Below are positions 6,281-14,867 of a stretch of 43,591 bases of DNA, piece after piece; the first letter of the stretch is position 1, and every line of letters begins with the position of its first letter. Made by a program: the position numbers and the translations under genes. The notes below the pieces were generated by a model. That model was not told where the DNA came from, searched no databases, and saw only the letters and a program-made list of their open reading frames with translations. Source of the DNA: an uncultured Alphaproteobacteria bacterium (GTDB taxonomy: Bacteria > Pseudomonadota > Alphaproteobacteria > Rhodobacterales > Rhodobacteraceae). The stretch lies in NCBI GenBank assembly GCA_902556405.1, contig CACDWF010000013.1, positions 1 through 43,591 of the forward strand. Reading direction: 5' to 3'.

Positions 6281-8616
6281 TTTGTATAATCCTTCTTTAC
6301 CGACACTCTTTTTTTAATATTAGAGTTTGAGTTACCTTTTATGTTTAAATCCCTTTGTGGAAATGGGATCTCGATACCTTCTTTTTTAAATAATTCAAAA
6401 ATGGAATAATGAAGCTCCGATCTGACTTGAAACATATAATTTTTATCTTTTACATAAATAATCAAATCAAAATCTAGTGAACTATCTCCAAATTGCTGAA
6501 ATCTTACAAATGGCTCTGGGCTTTTAAGAGCCATCTCATGACTTTTTCCAACTTTTAGTAATAATCTTTCAACCCTTTTTGGGTCGGTATCATAGGAAAC
6601 ACCTACCGATACCCGCACCCTGCCGGTCTCATTACTATGGGTCCAATTGAGAACGGACCCTGCAATTAATTCTGAGTTTGGAACAACAACCATTGCTCGA
6701 TCGAATGTTTCGATTTGCGTTGAACGAACGGATATCTTTTTAACAGTACCTGAGAAACCTGAGGCTTCTATCCAATCACCTTCTTTTATTGGTCTCTCGA
6801 CAAGCAAAATAATTCCGGAAACAAAATTTGATACAATAGTTTGCAAACCAAAACCAATCCCTACACTAAGAGCTCCAGCAACAATAGCGATACTTGACAA
6901 ATTGAATCCAATTGAAGATAAAGCAACAACAGCTGCCAATGTATAACCGATATACCCAACACCAGAAACCAATGCATTTTGACTTCCTTTATCCATTTTT
7001 GTTTTGGGTAAAACAGTACTCTTTACAATTCTCTGGATGACCGTTGTTGCAAAGTAACCTAGACCGAATATTACACCAAAATTCAAAATAGAAGTAGGCG
7101 TTAAATTAACATCTCCTAGTGTTAAACCTTCGTTAAATCTTACCCATAGCTCCACATATTGTGAAAACTCAACCCCTAGAGCTAGACCCAAAAGCAAGAA
7201 AGCGCCGATAAAATTAAGCAAACTAAAACCCAAAAAATATGGGTTGGTTTCATTATTCTTCCTTCTCTTTTCCGACAAAAACAGTACGCGTAATAAAAAG
7301 TCGATCAAAACGGCAAGGATGATTATACCCGTTATATAACTCATCGCTTTGATTATCTCAAAGGCAACTAAGAGATAGCCAAAAATACCTCCTATTAAAA
7401 AAACCCAAGTCAGAGCAATGGCTCCTCTGGTAATAAAATCGACTGACAAAAAGCTTAACCCCCTCTCCTTATCTGGCAGAAGGCTGGTAAGTGAAAAAAT
7501 AAGAGTTTGTATACTTCTCAAACCATAATTAAATACACTCGCAATTATTACTAAACCTATAGCGTTTAAGGTTACCTCAGCTTCAAGGGAAAGATACGAC
7601 CTCTCGGTCAAGTAGCTAATTACTGTAAAAAACCCCAAGGCAATAGCTATACAAAATATTGCTCCCTGCAGTCGTGAAAGATCCATGGTGTAGCCAAAAT
7701 TATAATTTGATAATCGGTATTTTGCTTCTGCAACGACTGTTCTAAGAAAATTTCCTAGCAAGAAAATTAAAGCTGCCACAGGCAAAGCGTCAATTAATAT
7801 TGGGAGCCCATAATTTCCACTAAGACTTTGCAGAAAATTGATTATCGACGTAGCACCAATCACTTGAATAACCAATCTAAGAAAAGGATTTAAAAAAATC
7901 AGCGTATTGTTATTTTTTATTTTCGGTGAAATGACTTTGTTGCCGAATGCAATTATTTTTTTTTGGAAAACAAGTATAATTAGGCCAATGAAAAAAGTTA
8001 TTACTGGAAGAAGTGAAACTGAAAACATCCTAACCCATCTTCCTTGAGTATTGAAATTTTTGTACAGATCAACTGCAAAATTTCCAATTAAACTTGAAAA
8101 ATCAGACGCACCTTGAGCATAGGTAGTGGGTAACAAAACAAGTTGATTAAATGAAAAAAACCTTTCATTGAATCTCACTTTCTTTAGTGCATCAATTTCC
8201 TTGATCAGTCTTTCTGCTCTTCTAAGAGAAAGCTTTGTATTAGCCAATTGAAACGTGGTTTTTTCAAGAGTACTTATAAGTTTTTGCCGCTTCAACGAAA
8301 TATATGTCCCTTGTATGGAACTCTCTGCAACTAAATCATCAATTAGCTTTAACTCTCCCCTTTGAATAAGATACTTGTTATTTATCTCTTTTTGTAAGAG
8401 AAGAGCCTTATTTCTATCTTCGAATAAGTCAGCTCTCAAATAGCTCAGCGACTCATTGGATGCTTCTCCCTTAGAAAGAATATCAGTAGCTCTTGCAGCG
8501 TTTTTATTGAAACTATCAAAAACAATTTCAAGTGTCTCTCCTTTTACATTTATTGGGCTAAGGAATAGAAATAGAGCAGTAAAGACCAAAGTTAATAGCT
8601 TTTTAAATGTACTCAT
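6277..8616 (-). CDS. large MscS-family mechanosensitive channel
   Basis: A 779-residue inner-membrane channel. A signal peptide (1-26) precedes a charged helical periplasmic region (about 30-140). About ten membrane segments follow, then the MscS pore and beta domain (about 540-740) with GIGFGLQTIVSNFVSGIILL, ERPIKEGDWIE and VVVPNSELIAGSVLNWT. The C-terminus is basic. This layout matches the large MscK/YbdG/DUF3772-type channels that release solutes on hypo-osmotic shock. It is the first gene of a two-gene operon with the AlaX gene. GGTAGGTAAG lies upstream of the ATG as a weak ribosome site. Confidence 0.93.
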   Translation of the reverse strand: MSTFKKLLTLVFTALFLFLSPINVKGETLEIVFDSFNKNAARATDILSKGEASNESLSYLRADLFEDRNKALLLQKEINNKYLIQRGELKLIDDLVAESSIQGTYISLKRQKLISTLEKTTFQLANTKLSLRRAERLIKEIDALKKVRFNERFFSFNQLVLLPTTYAQGASDFSSLIGNFAVDLYKNFNTQGRWVRMFSVSLLPVITFFIGLIILVFQKKIIAFGNKVISPKIKNNNTLIFLNPFLRLVIQVIGATSIINFLQSLSGNYGLPILIDALPVAALIFLLGNFLRTVVAEAKYRLSNYNFGYTMDLSRLQGAIFCIAIALGFFTVISYLTERSYLSLEAEVTLNAIGLVIIASVFNYGLRSIQTLIFSLTSLLPDKERGLSFLSVDFITRGAIALTWVFLIGGIFGYLLVAFEIIKAMSYITGIIILAVLIDFLLRVLFLSEKRRKNNETNPYFLGFSLLNFIGAFLLLGLALGVEFSQYVELWVRFNEGLTLGDVNLTPTSILNFGVIFGLGYFATTVIQRIVKSTVLPKTKMDKGSQNALVSGVGYIGYTLAAVVALSSIGFNLSSIAIVAGALSVGIGFGLQTIVSNFVSGIILLVERPIKEGDWIEASGFSGTVKKISVRSTQIETFDRAMVVVPNSELIAGSVLNWTHSNETGRVRVSVGVSYDTDPKRVERLLLKVGKSHEMALKSPEPFVRFQQFGDSSLDFDLIIYVKDKNYMFQVRSELHYSIFELFKKEGIEIPFPQRDLNIKGNSNSNIKKRVSVKKDYTK

Positions 8617-8822
8617 AGATTGAACTTACCTACCTTGAAGAGGATAAACAATAGTTACTTTAAACTCCAAAATTTATTCAATACATAAAGTGTCCTCAGT
8701 AAATTTGCACGAATTTTTATTGTTTTAGTAGGTATCAATAAATGTGTAAATTGATGCAATCGAAATAATATAGTATTACTACTTTATCATGCTAATTAAT
8801 TTTAACGGTAATTTCTAACAAA

Positions 8823-9500
8823 ATGGAAAGACGACACTTTCTAATTTCAAGCGTTTTGTCATTGGGCATGATTTCGCAGCAAGCGCATGCCTCAACACCC
8901 AAGACTTCAATGAGCTTTGATGTACTATTAAATGAAGAAATAGTTGGTTATTCAAATCTAACTCATAAAAAGCTTAAAAACGGCTTGGAAGTCCTAGTTG
9001 ACGTTGAAATAACGCCAAAATTTTTGGGGCTAAAATTTATGAAATATACTTTAAAAAACCGTGAGGTTTGGAAAAATAAAAAACTAATTTCCATAAATGC
9101 TAATTCATCTTGGTTTGGAAAAAGATATTATGTAAATGGCCAAAGGGAAGAAGGGGGTTTTAGAATTGAAGGCTCTGCTTTTTCAGGGGTTATCAAAGAC
9201 ACCTTTGCCACTACAAGTTATTTTACTCCAGAATTTTTAAAAAGAAAGATTTGGGTTAGCACCCAGGATGGAACACCTCTAGAGATAAAAACTCGAAAGT
9301 TGAAAAATAAAAAAGTGTCCTTTAATGATAAAAACTACTTGGTAACAGAATGGGAAATATCGGGTGATTTGGAATTAACCCTGCAATATGATAAACAAAA
9401 AAATTGGGTTGGAAGCGGTTTCTCTGTTGGAAAATATCAAGCTAGTTTCATTTTAAATAATAGAGAAAGTAATATCCACAAAATATGGAAAAGCAGTTGA
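8823..9500 (+). CDS. exported DUF6134-family protein
   Basis: A 225-residue protein of unknown function, resembling DUF6134. The N-terminus MERRHFLISSVLSLGMISQ carries RRxFL, so export could be by Tat or Sec, with a likely cleavage site after AHA (about residue 23). The remainder is beta-rich, as in lipid-handling or outer-membrane-assembly-type periplasmic proteins. It overlaps the SDR gene by 16 bp, so the two are co-translated. Close homologues often neighbour cfa-like/DUF1365/photolyase genes (recalled context), which fits the converging operon here. The 206-bp gap upstream (8617-8822) must hold its promoter; no clear motif was seen. Confidence 0.7.
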   Translation: MERRHFLISSVLSLGMISQQAHASTPKTSMSFDVLLNEEIVGYSNLTHKKLKNGLEVLVDVEITPKFLGLKFMKYTLKNREVWKNKKLISINANSSWFGKRYYVNGQREEGGFRIEGSAFSGVIKDTFATTSYFTPEFLKRKIWVSTQDGTPLEIKTRKLKNKKVSFNDKNYLVTEWEISGDLELTLQYDKQKNWVGSGFSVGKYQASFILNNRESNIHKIWKSS

Positions 9501-10342
9501 ATAAGTCAATATTGATCACAGGCTGTTCAACGGGTATTGGCGCAGCCCTGGTCACGGAGTTTTTGAAACAGGGCTTTCTTGTGTTTGGATCGATAAGAGA
9601 CAAAAAAAAGGAAGCGCCTCTAAAGAAGAAATATGGTGGCAATTTCATCCCTTTAGTTTTTGATGTAACCAACTATTCACAGATATCTAAAGCATATAAA
9701 AAAGTTAAATTTGCTTTAAAAGGGGCTAACTTAGGTATTTTGATTAATAATGCAGGAATTGCAAAATTGGGGCCTGTTGAACACATTTCTAGTGAAGAAT
9801 TTGATCTTCACCTCAAAACAATGGTTTTAGGAACTTTCAACTGTGTTCAAATATTTCTGCCATTGCTTGGCGCGAAAAACAAACGTTCTCCTGGTAAAGT
9901 TATAAATATAAGCTCCGGGGGAGGATCGATTGGACAGCCTTTTATGGCGTCTTATTGTTCAAGTAAACATGCTCTTGAAGGGTTTTCCGAGTCTCTTCGT
10001 CGAGAACTCTTAATTTATGGTATCAAAGTAATAATTGTCGCACCAAGAGCTTTTAAAACCGAGATTTGGGATAAATCAAACATAGACGGAAGAGCCGTTG
10101 ATTTTAAAAAGACAGTGTATAATCAAGCCTTCGATAAATTTACAAATTTTATCAAAGGATTATCAAAGCAAGGACAAGATGTACAAGTTTTAGCACAAAA
10201 AATCTACAAAATTTCAAGTCTAAAAAATCCTAAAGTCAAATACTCAATGGGACCATCAGGGGCACAGTTTTACCTAATCCGCACCTTACCAAAAAAATTA
10301 ATAGATAAAATACTGGGGAAATACTTTCTTCTTATTAGATAG
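9485..10342 (+). CDS. short-chain dehydrogenase/reductase
   Basis: A 285-residue classical SDR. The nucleotide-binding TGCSTGIG lies at about 13-20, INNAG at about 87-91, the catalytic Ser in INISSGGGSIG, and YCSSK (YxxxK) at about 157-161. All key residues are present, so it should be an NAD(P)-dependent oxidoreductase. The substrate is unknown; a modified fatty acid or lipid is suggested by context only. The 3' end overlaps the convergent GPH transporter gene by 8 bp. Confidence 0.88.
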   Translation: MEKQLNKSILITGCSTGIGAALVTEFLKQGFLVFGSIRDKKKEAPLKKKYGGNFIPLVFDVTNYSQISKAYKKVKFALKGANLGILINNAGIAKLGPVEHISSEEFDLHLKTMVLGTFNCVQIFLPLLGAKNKRSPGKVINISSGGGSIGQPFMASYCSSKHALEGFSESLRRELLIYGIKVIIVAPRAFKTEIWDKSNIDGRAVDFKKTVYNQAFDKFTNFIKGLSKQGQDVQVLAQKIYKISSLKNPKVKYSMGPSGAQFYLIRTLPKKLIDKILGKYFLLIR

Positions 10343-11609
10343 ATTGATCACTCTTTGTTTCAGGGAACCTAAACATTAGTAACAATGGCAAAACCTTCAG
10401 AGTAATTGGAGCGATAGCATATAAACAAGTCAACCAAAATAATATCTTCTCTGAATTACCACCTAAGGGATTAAAATCAACCGCGTAAAGAAACAACAAA
10501 ACGAATCCGCCTGAAAGAGCTGCAGCGGTCTTGTTTATAACAGATAAAATTGAGAAGAAAGTTCCAGACCGATTGCTCTTCACTATTTTAAGATCTTCAT
10601 CTAAAAGGTCTGCCTGAATAGACGTTGGAAGAGCAGAATCTGCACTCACACAAATACCGGTCAATAGACATATTACCGAGAATAGAAAAATACTATCAGT
10701 ATTCATAAAAAATACTAATGAGAAAACAATCATGGAAAAAAATATTGAGGCGCACCATAAATCACTTTTTTTAAAGAGCTTACTTATTTTAATCCAAAGT
10801 GGTACGCTTAACACGCCCGATAATAAATATAAAAGCATAAGTAACCCGACTAAATCCTCTCTTTGTAGTTTATGGATTACAAAAAAAGCAAACAAAGCTC
10901 CCGGAATTCCATTCGCAGCGGCATTAAAAAACTGACTGAGGAAAAAGTATTTTAATTTTTTGTTAACTAGTATGGTTGTGACTACACTAAATATTTCTGA
11001 CTTGTTTTGATGTGCTATACATCTTTCTTTTATAACAAAAGCGGAAATTATTATAGTTAGTGGGTGGCTAATAAAAATTACTATCGCTATATTTCTTAGG
11101 GCTTGTGTGGATCCCTCGGCCATAGCATATATTAGGGCTGCTAAAATTGTCCCCAAAAGAAAAAAGCCTTCACGAAAAAAAGTTATTCGAGATCTCTCAA
11201 AATACTCTCCACTTAATTCCGCTCCTAAACTATAAAAAGGTGGAGTAAAAAGTGATAGGCCTATGGTCAGTATCGCTATATAAAAAGCAAAGTGTTGGAA
11301 AGCAAATGTACCCAAATTAGATCCAAAGAGACCCCAGACCCCAAATAGAGTGAAGGGTAACGATATCAACAACCAAAACTTTCTTTTTCCAACGGGAACA
11401 TTCAAGTTGTCACTTGCCCAACCTACTAAAGGATCTAAAATCCCATCTAACAACCGTACAATTAAAAATATAACTCCGATCCCTAGAAGAGAGATACCAA
11501 ATTGTCTAGCGTAATGCTCGCTGACAAAAATAAATAGTGGAAATATTATCAGTGCCAAAGACAGTGCGTTTGATGCATAAATGATGTGTTGTAAATAATT
11601 TTGGCGCAA
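10335..11609 (-). CDS. GPH-family (MelB-like) MFS transporter
   Basis: A 424-residue membrane protein with twelve hydrophobic segments. The GPH-family signature loop is DGILDPLVGWASDNLNVPVGKRKFW after segment 2. The family moves sugars or other solutes with cations; here the genes around it concern membrane lipids, so the cargo may be unlike a sugar. No ATG is available near the N-terminus: the frame starts with TTG at 11609, 6 bp after the methyltransferase gene. It is the last gene of the long minus-strand run. Confidence 0.85.
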   Translation of the reverse strand: MRQNYLQHIIYASNALSLALIIFPLFIFVSEHYARQFGISLLGIGVIFLIVRLLDGILDPLVGWASDNLNVPVGKRKFWLLISLPFTLFGVWGLFGSNLGTFAFQHFAFYIAILTIGLSLFTPPFYSLGAELSGEYFERSRITFFREGFFLLGTILAALIYAMAEGSTQALRNIAIVIFISHPLTIIISAFVIKERCIAHQNKSEIFSVVTTILVNKKLKYFFLSQFFNAAANGIPGALFAFFVIHKLQREDLVGLLMLLYLLSGVLSVPLWIKISKLFKKSDLWCASIFFSMIVFSLVFFMNTDSIFLFSVICLLTGICVSADSALPTSIQADLLDEDLKIVKSNRSGTFFSILSVINKTAAALSGGFVLLFLYAVDFNPLGGNSEKILFWLTCLYAIAPITLKVLPLLLMFRFPETKSDQSI

Positions 11610-11615
11610 AAGAAG

Positions 11616-12830
11616 CTAATTTTTCTTTAGAGTCACCTGGGTTACATCACCAGCGCCAGAAAAAAAGAATGACGCACATGAGGTTAAGTAAAAGTTCCAC
11701 ATCCGCCTAAATCTATCATCAAATCCCAGCTCAGATATTCGGTCCCACTTACTGTTGAATCTTTGCGACCATATACGAAGAGTCTTAGAATAACTTTGTC
11801 CAAATTCCTTACTTCTGATAAATTCCAAGTCCGCACTACGAATTTGGTCAACAAGAGCCGCATAACTTGGGAGCATACCTCCAGGAAAAATATACTTTTG
11901 AAGAAAATCAACACTTTTCCTATATTTAGGAAAATACTTATCATCAATGGTTATAACTTGTAGACATCCTAGACCACCACTTTTGAGAGAATTTTTGACA
12001 GTTTTAAAATATAGAGGCCAATATTTTTCTCCAACGGCCTCAAACATTTCTATTGAAACAACACCATCGTAAACACCCTTTTCATCTCTATAATCTTGCA
12101 GAAGAAATGAGCTTTTATCCGCCATACCCAATTCAAACATTCTTTTTTTTGAATAATCTAATTGTTCTTTAGACAACGTCAGACCCGTGAGTTTGACACC
12201 TCTAGTCTTGATAGCATGTTCAGCGAATCCCCCCCAACCACAGCCAATTTCCAAGACGCTGTCACCCTCTTTCAAATTTAAATTTTTGCATATTGATTCA
12301 TATTTATTTGTTTGCGCGCTAGATAGCACTTCTTTTTTGTTTTTGAAAAGCGCAGACGAGTAAGTCATCGTTTTGTCGAGCCATTCTCTATAAAATTGAT
12401 TACCTAAATCGTAATGATACGAGATATTTTTCCTTGCTTGGAATTTCCAATTGGATTTCAACCAGTGGTTAAGTCTTTCATACAACCTTACAACGCTGGT
12501 TCCGATTAAATCATCATAGATATCATCGCCTGCTAGAAGGAAAAAATCTAATACTGCTTGAAGGTTTGGTGTATCCCACCAACCATCCATATATGATTCT
12601 GAAAATCCATTTTGACCCTCGCGCACAAGTCTTGAGAAGAAATGTTCATTCTTGACCACTATATAGGCATTGGCTCCGGGTTTTTTGCTCTCAACAATAA
12701 ACTTTCTGTTGTCTGGAAGTTGGATTAATAGACTACCCGCTTTAGGGCTTTGTATCATTTTAAATATTGAAGAAAACCATCTTGGTAGATTAGGTTGGCC
12801 TTTAACATCTCTTAAAAATTGTTCCTTCAT
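11616..12830 (-). CDS. cyclopropane-fatty-acid-synthase-like SAM methyltransferase, UfaM candidate
   Basis: A 404-residue enzyme of the CFA synthase superfamily, which methylates the double bond of phospholipid acyl chains using SAM. Visible motifs are the Rossmann SAM site VLEIGCGWGGFAEH, YHYDLGNQFYREWLD, MTYSSALF, IEMFEAVGEKYWP and YIFPGGMLPS. The ATG at 12830 has a G-rich ribosome site (12835-12840); an in-frame TTG at 12842 is less likely. In Rhodobacter, a related enzyme beside photolyase and FAD/DUF1365-type genes (UfaM, earlier CfaA) makes a methylated trans-unsaturated fatty acid on the way to furan fatty acids. This gene's neighbours suggest the same role rather than simple cyclopropane formation. 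Confidence 0.88.
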   Translation of the reverse strand: MKEQFLRDVKGQPNLPRWFSSIFKMIQSPKAGSLLIQLPDNRKFIVESKKPGANAYIVVKNEHFFSRLVREGQNGFSESYMDGWWDTPNLQAVLDFFLLAGDDIYDDLIGTSVVRLYERLNHWLKSNWKFQARKNISYHYDLGNQFYREWLDKTMTYSSALFKNKKEVLSSAQTNKYESICKNLNLKEGDSVLEIGCGWGGFAEHAIKTRGVKLTGLTLSKEQLDYSKKRMFELGMADKSSFLLQDYRDEKGVYDGVVSIEMFEAVGEKYWPLYFKTVKNSLKSGGLGCLQVITIDDKYFPKYRKSVDFLQKYIFPGGMLPSYAALVDQIRSADLEFIRSKEFGQSYSKTLRIWSQRFNSKWDRISELGFDDRFRRMWNFYLTSCASFFFSGAGDVTQVTLKKN

Positions 12831-12848
12831 TTTTCCCCCCAAATTAAC

Positions 12849-13577
12849 CTAACTATAAGGTACAATTTTGACTCTCTTAAGATACAAAATTAAAGCATTC
12901 CAATGTATTAAAATCAACACTTTTACCAACATAAGTGGATAACAAAAAAAAGCCTTAGCTAACGTCCAGTCATTGAAGTCCTGATATCTTCCCGTTTGAC
13001 TAGCAATTAGAAGTAACCCGTCTTCATCTTTTTCGTTAATCTTAATAGAAAGTTTTTGGTCAGGAGGTAAAATCGTAAAATGGTAAGTTTGAGCCATATC
13101 TATAAATGGAGATACATACATATTTTTCTTAATAGAGTGCCTGACCCTTCCGTCTGGGTCAGGTTCACTATCTGATATATATTCGATTTGCTCTCCATAT
13201 GTATTTTTTACTTCGTAAATAACAGAATTTAATTGGTTCTTGGAGTAGCAGAAGAAAACGGACAATGGACTAAAACCAAGCCCTAAAACCCGGGGAAAAC
13301 TTAATAAATAGACTTTATCCGGTTTAGTAAATCCCGCCCCCTTAAGCCTTTTGTTAACCCAATCTCTTAAACGTAAGGAATTTCTATCTCCATGATCCTT
13401 TTCATATAGAGAAACCAATCCCCATCTGTTTAATCTGAAAAACCAAGATGTCTTATCAAACTCTGCTAATTTATCAATATCCAAAAAAAGGCTAAAAACG
13501 TTGTAACGAAATAAATGCCTTCTTGGCTTTAATCGCATGTGCATAACAGACCCAAAATAAACACACGATTTTACCAT
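12849..13577 (-). CDS. DUF1365-family protein
   Basis: A 242-residue protein matching the DUF1365 pattern: CVYFGSVMHMRLKPRRHLFRY at the start, FSLFLDIDKL, and FSPLSVFFCY in the middle, with a hydrophobic stretch near the C-terminus (FFCYPLMLVKVLILIHW). The function of the family is unproven. It is nearly always next to FAD amine-oxidase-like and CFA-synthase-like genes, as here, and one member of such clusters may act in furan or branched lipid formation. Gaps to its neighbours are 5 and 6 bp, so it is in one operon with them. Confidence 0.85.
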   Translation of the reverse strand: MVKSCVYFGSVMHMRLKPRRHLFRYNVFSLFLDIDKLAEFDKTSWFFRLNRWGLVSLYEKDHGDRNSLRLRDWVNKRLKGAGFTKPDKVYLLSFPRVLGLGFSPLSVFFCYSKNQLNSVIYEVKNTYGEQIEYISDSEPDPDGRVRHSIKKNMYVSPFIDMAQTYHFTILPPDQKLSIKINEKDEDGLLLIASQTGRYQDFNDWTLAKAFFCYPLMLVKVLILIHWNALILYLKRVKIVPYS

Positions 13578-13582
13578 AAGTT

Positions 13583-14866
13583 TTACATCTTTCTCTTGGA
13601 CCAGTTAGGCTCACAACCTAGCAGCTTCGCAACGTATAGGCCCGATTTTAAGCCATCTTCATGAAAACCAAAACCCATTTTTGCTCCTGCAAAGTACAAA
13701 CCATTCTCACCCTGTAGTGCATTTAGTTTTTTTTGCGCATTTAATGTGTGAGAGCTATAAACAGGGTGAGAATATAAAGTTTGATAATGTACAAGACTTG
13801 GATCAATTTCTTTACTGGGGTTAAGTGAAACAAAATAATTTTTTTTGCTATTTATACTCTGAAGTTTGTTCATCCAGTAGGTGACCTCAATGGGTTTATT
13901 GAGAGAGTTTTGAATATTACTTGTAATAAAATTCCAACTAGACCATACCTTTTTTAACTTCGGCATGTGCGTGTGATCGGAGTGGAGCACCACTTTATTC
14001 TCACTTACCTTAAATAATTTTAAAGTATCCAGCTCCTCTACACTAACGTCTCCAATTATATCTATAGTTTCTGGACCATCACAAGCTAAAATAATTTTAT
14101 CAAAAACCATCTCACCAAAACCATTTCCTGCAAGTAAACTACACTTTTTTTTGCTTCTTGTGATTGCTTTTACGGGAGTACCTAGAAATACCCTTTTCCC
14201 AAGCCTTCTTATAATTTTATCTACATATTGCTTTGAACCACCGTCAACTGTTCTCCACTCAATTGGGCTAGAGAGAAGGTCCAAAAGACCATGATTTTCA
14301 AAGAATTTCAAATAACTTAACGCTGGAAAATCTAAGATACTACCTGTTGGCACAGACCAAATTGCAGCGCCCATTGGAACAACAAACATTTCCGAAAACC
14401 AAGTACCAAAATTGTAGTGCTGCAGAAATTGGCGCATATCAAAGTTTAAAAGTTTCCCATCAGCCATAAATCTTTTGGCAACATTTTTAAATCTATAAAC
14501 ATCGTAAAGACCCCTCAAATGATTTAAATTTAATAAGTTTTTACGTTGAGCAAAAAAAGAATTAAAACTTTGACCTGCGTATTCTAATTGCCCATCAGCA
14601 AGCGAGAATCCGAAAGACATATTTGAACTTTTTGTTACTACCTCTAATTCGTTAAATAATCTTGTGAGGTTAGGATAGTTTTTTTCATTAAAAACGATAA
14701 ATCCCGTATCCACATGAATATCTTCTCGCTCAAGCTCAATTTTTACAGTATTTGAATGTCCACCAAAATAGTTTTTTTTTTCGAATAATGACACTTCGTA
14801 TTTTTCAGATAGCGCCAATGCTGCTCCAAGCCCAGATATCCCCGACCCTACTACCGCTATCTTCAT
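13583..14866 (-). CDS. FAD-dependent amine-oxidase/desaturase-like protein (COG2907)
   Basis: A 427-residue flavoprotein. The FAD dinucleotide site IAVVGSGISGLGAALALSE begins at residue 3. GGHSNTV, HVDTGFIVFN, a substrate region, and the C-terminal FAD site YFAGAKMGFGFHEDGL follow. The fold is that of amine oxidases and phytoene-desaturase-type enzymes. The ATG at 14866 is one base after the photolyase stop; a longer upstream frame overlapping photolyase is unlikely. As the FAD member of a photolyase/UfaM-like operon it is a candidate fatty-acyl desaturase or oxidase (compare UfaD/UfaO). Which of these it is cannot be read from the sequence. Confidence 0.87.
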   Translation of the reverse strand: MKIAVVGSGISGLGAALALSEKYEVSLFEKKNYFGGHSNTVKIELEREDIHVDTGFIVFNEKNYPNLTRLFNELEVVTKSSNMSFGFSLADGQLEYAGQSFNSFFAQRKNLLNLNHLRGLYDVYRFKNVAKRFMADGKLLNFDMRQFLQHYNFGTWFSEMFVVPMGAAIWSVPTGSILDFPALSYLKFFENHGLLDLLSSPIEWRTVDGGSKQYVDKIIRRLGKRVFLGTPVKAITRSKKKCSLLAGNGFGEMVFDKIILACDGPETIDIIGDVSVEELDTLKLFKVSENKVVLHSDHTHMPKLKKVWSSWNFITSNIQNSLNKPIEVTYWMNKLQSINSKKNYFVSLNPSKEIDPSLVHYQTLYSHPVYSSHTLNAQKKLNALQGENGLYFAGAKMGFGFHEDGLKSGLYVAKLLGCEPNWSKRKM

Positions 14867-14867
14867 C

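Noticed and set aside
8617-8822. RpoE-type singlet-oxygen promoter upstream of DUF6134
   Set aside because: A TGAT-like -35 can be seen near 8752 but no matching -10 at the known spacing. The same search upstream of 20211 was also negative.
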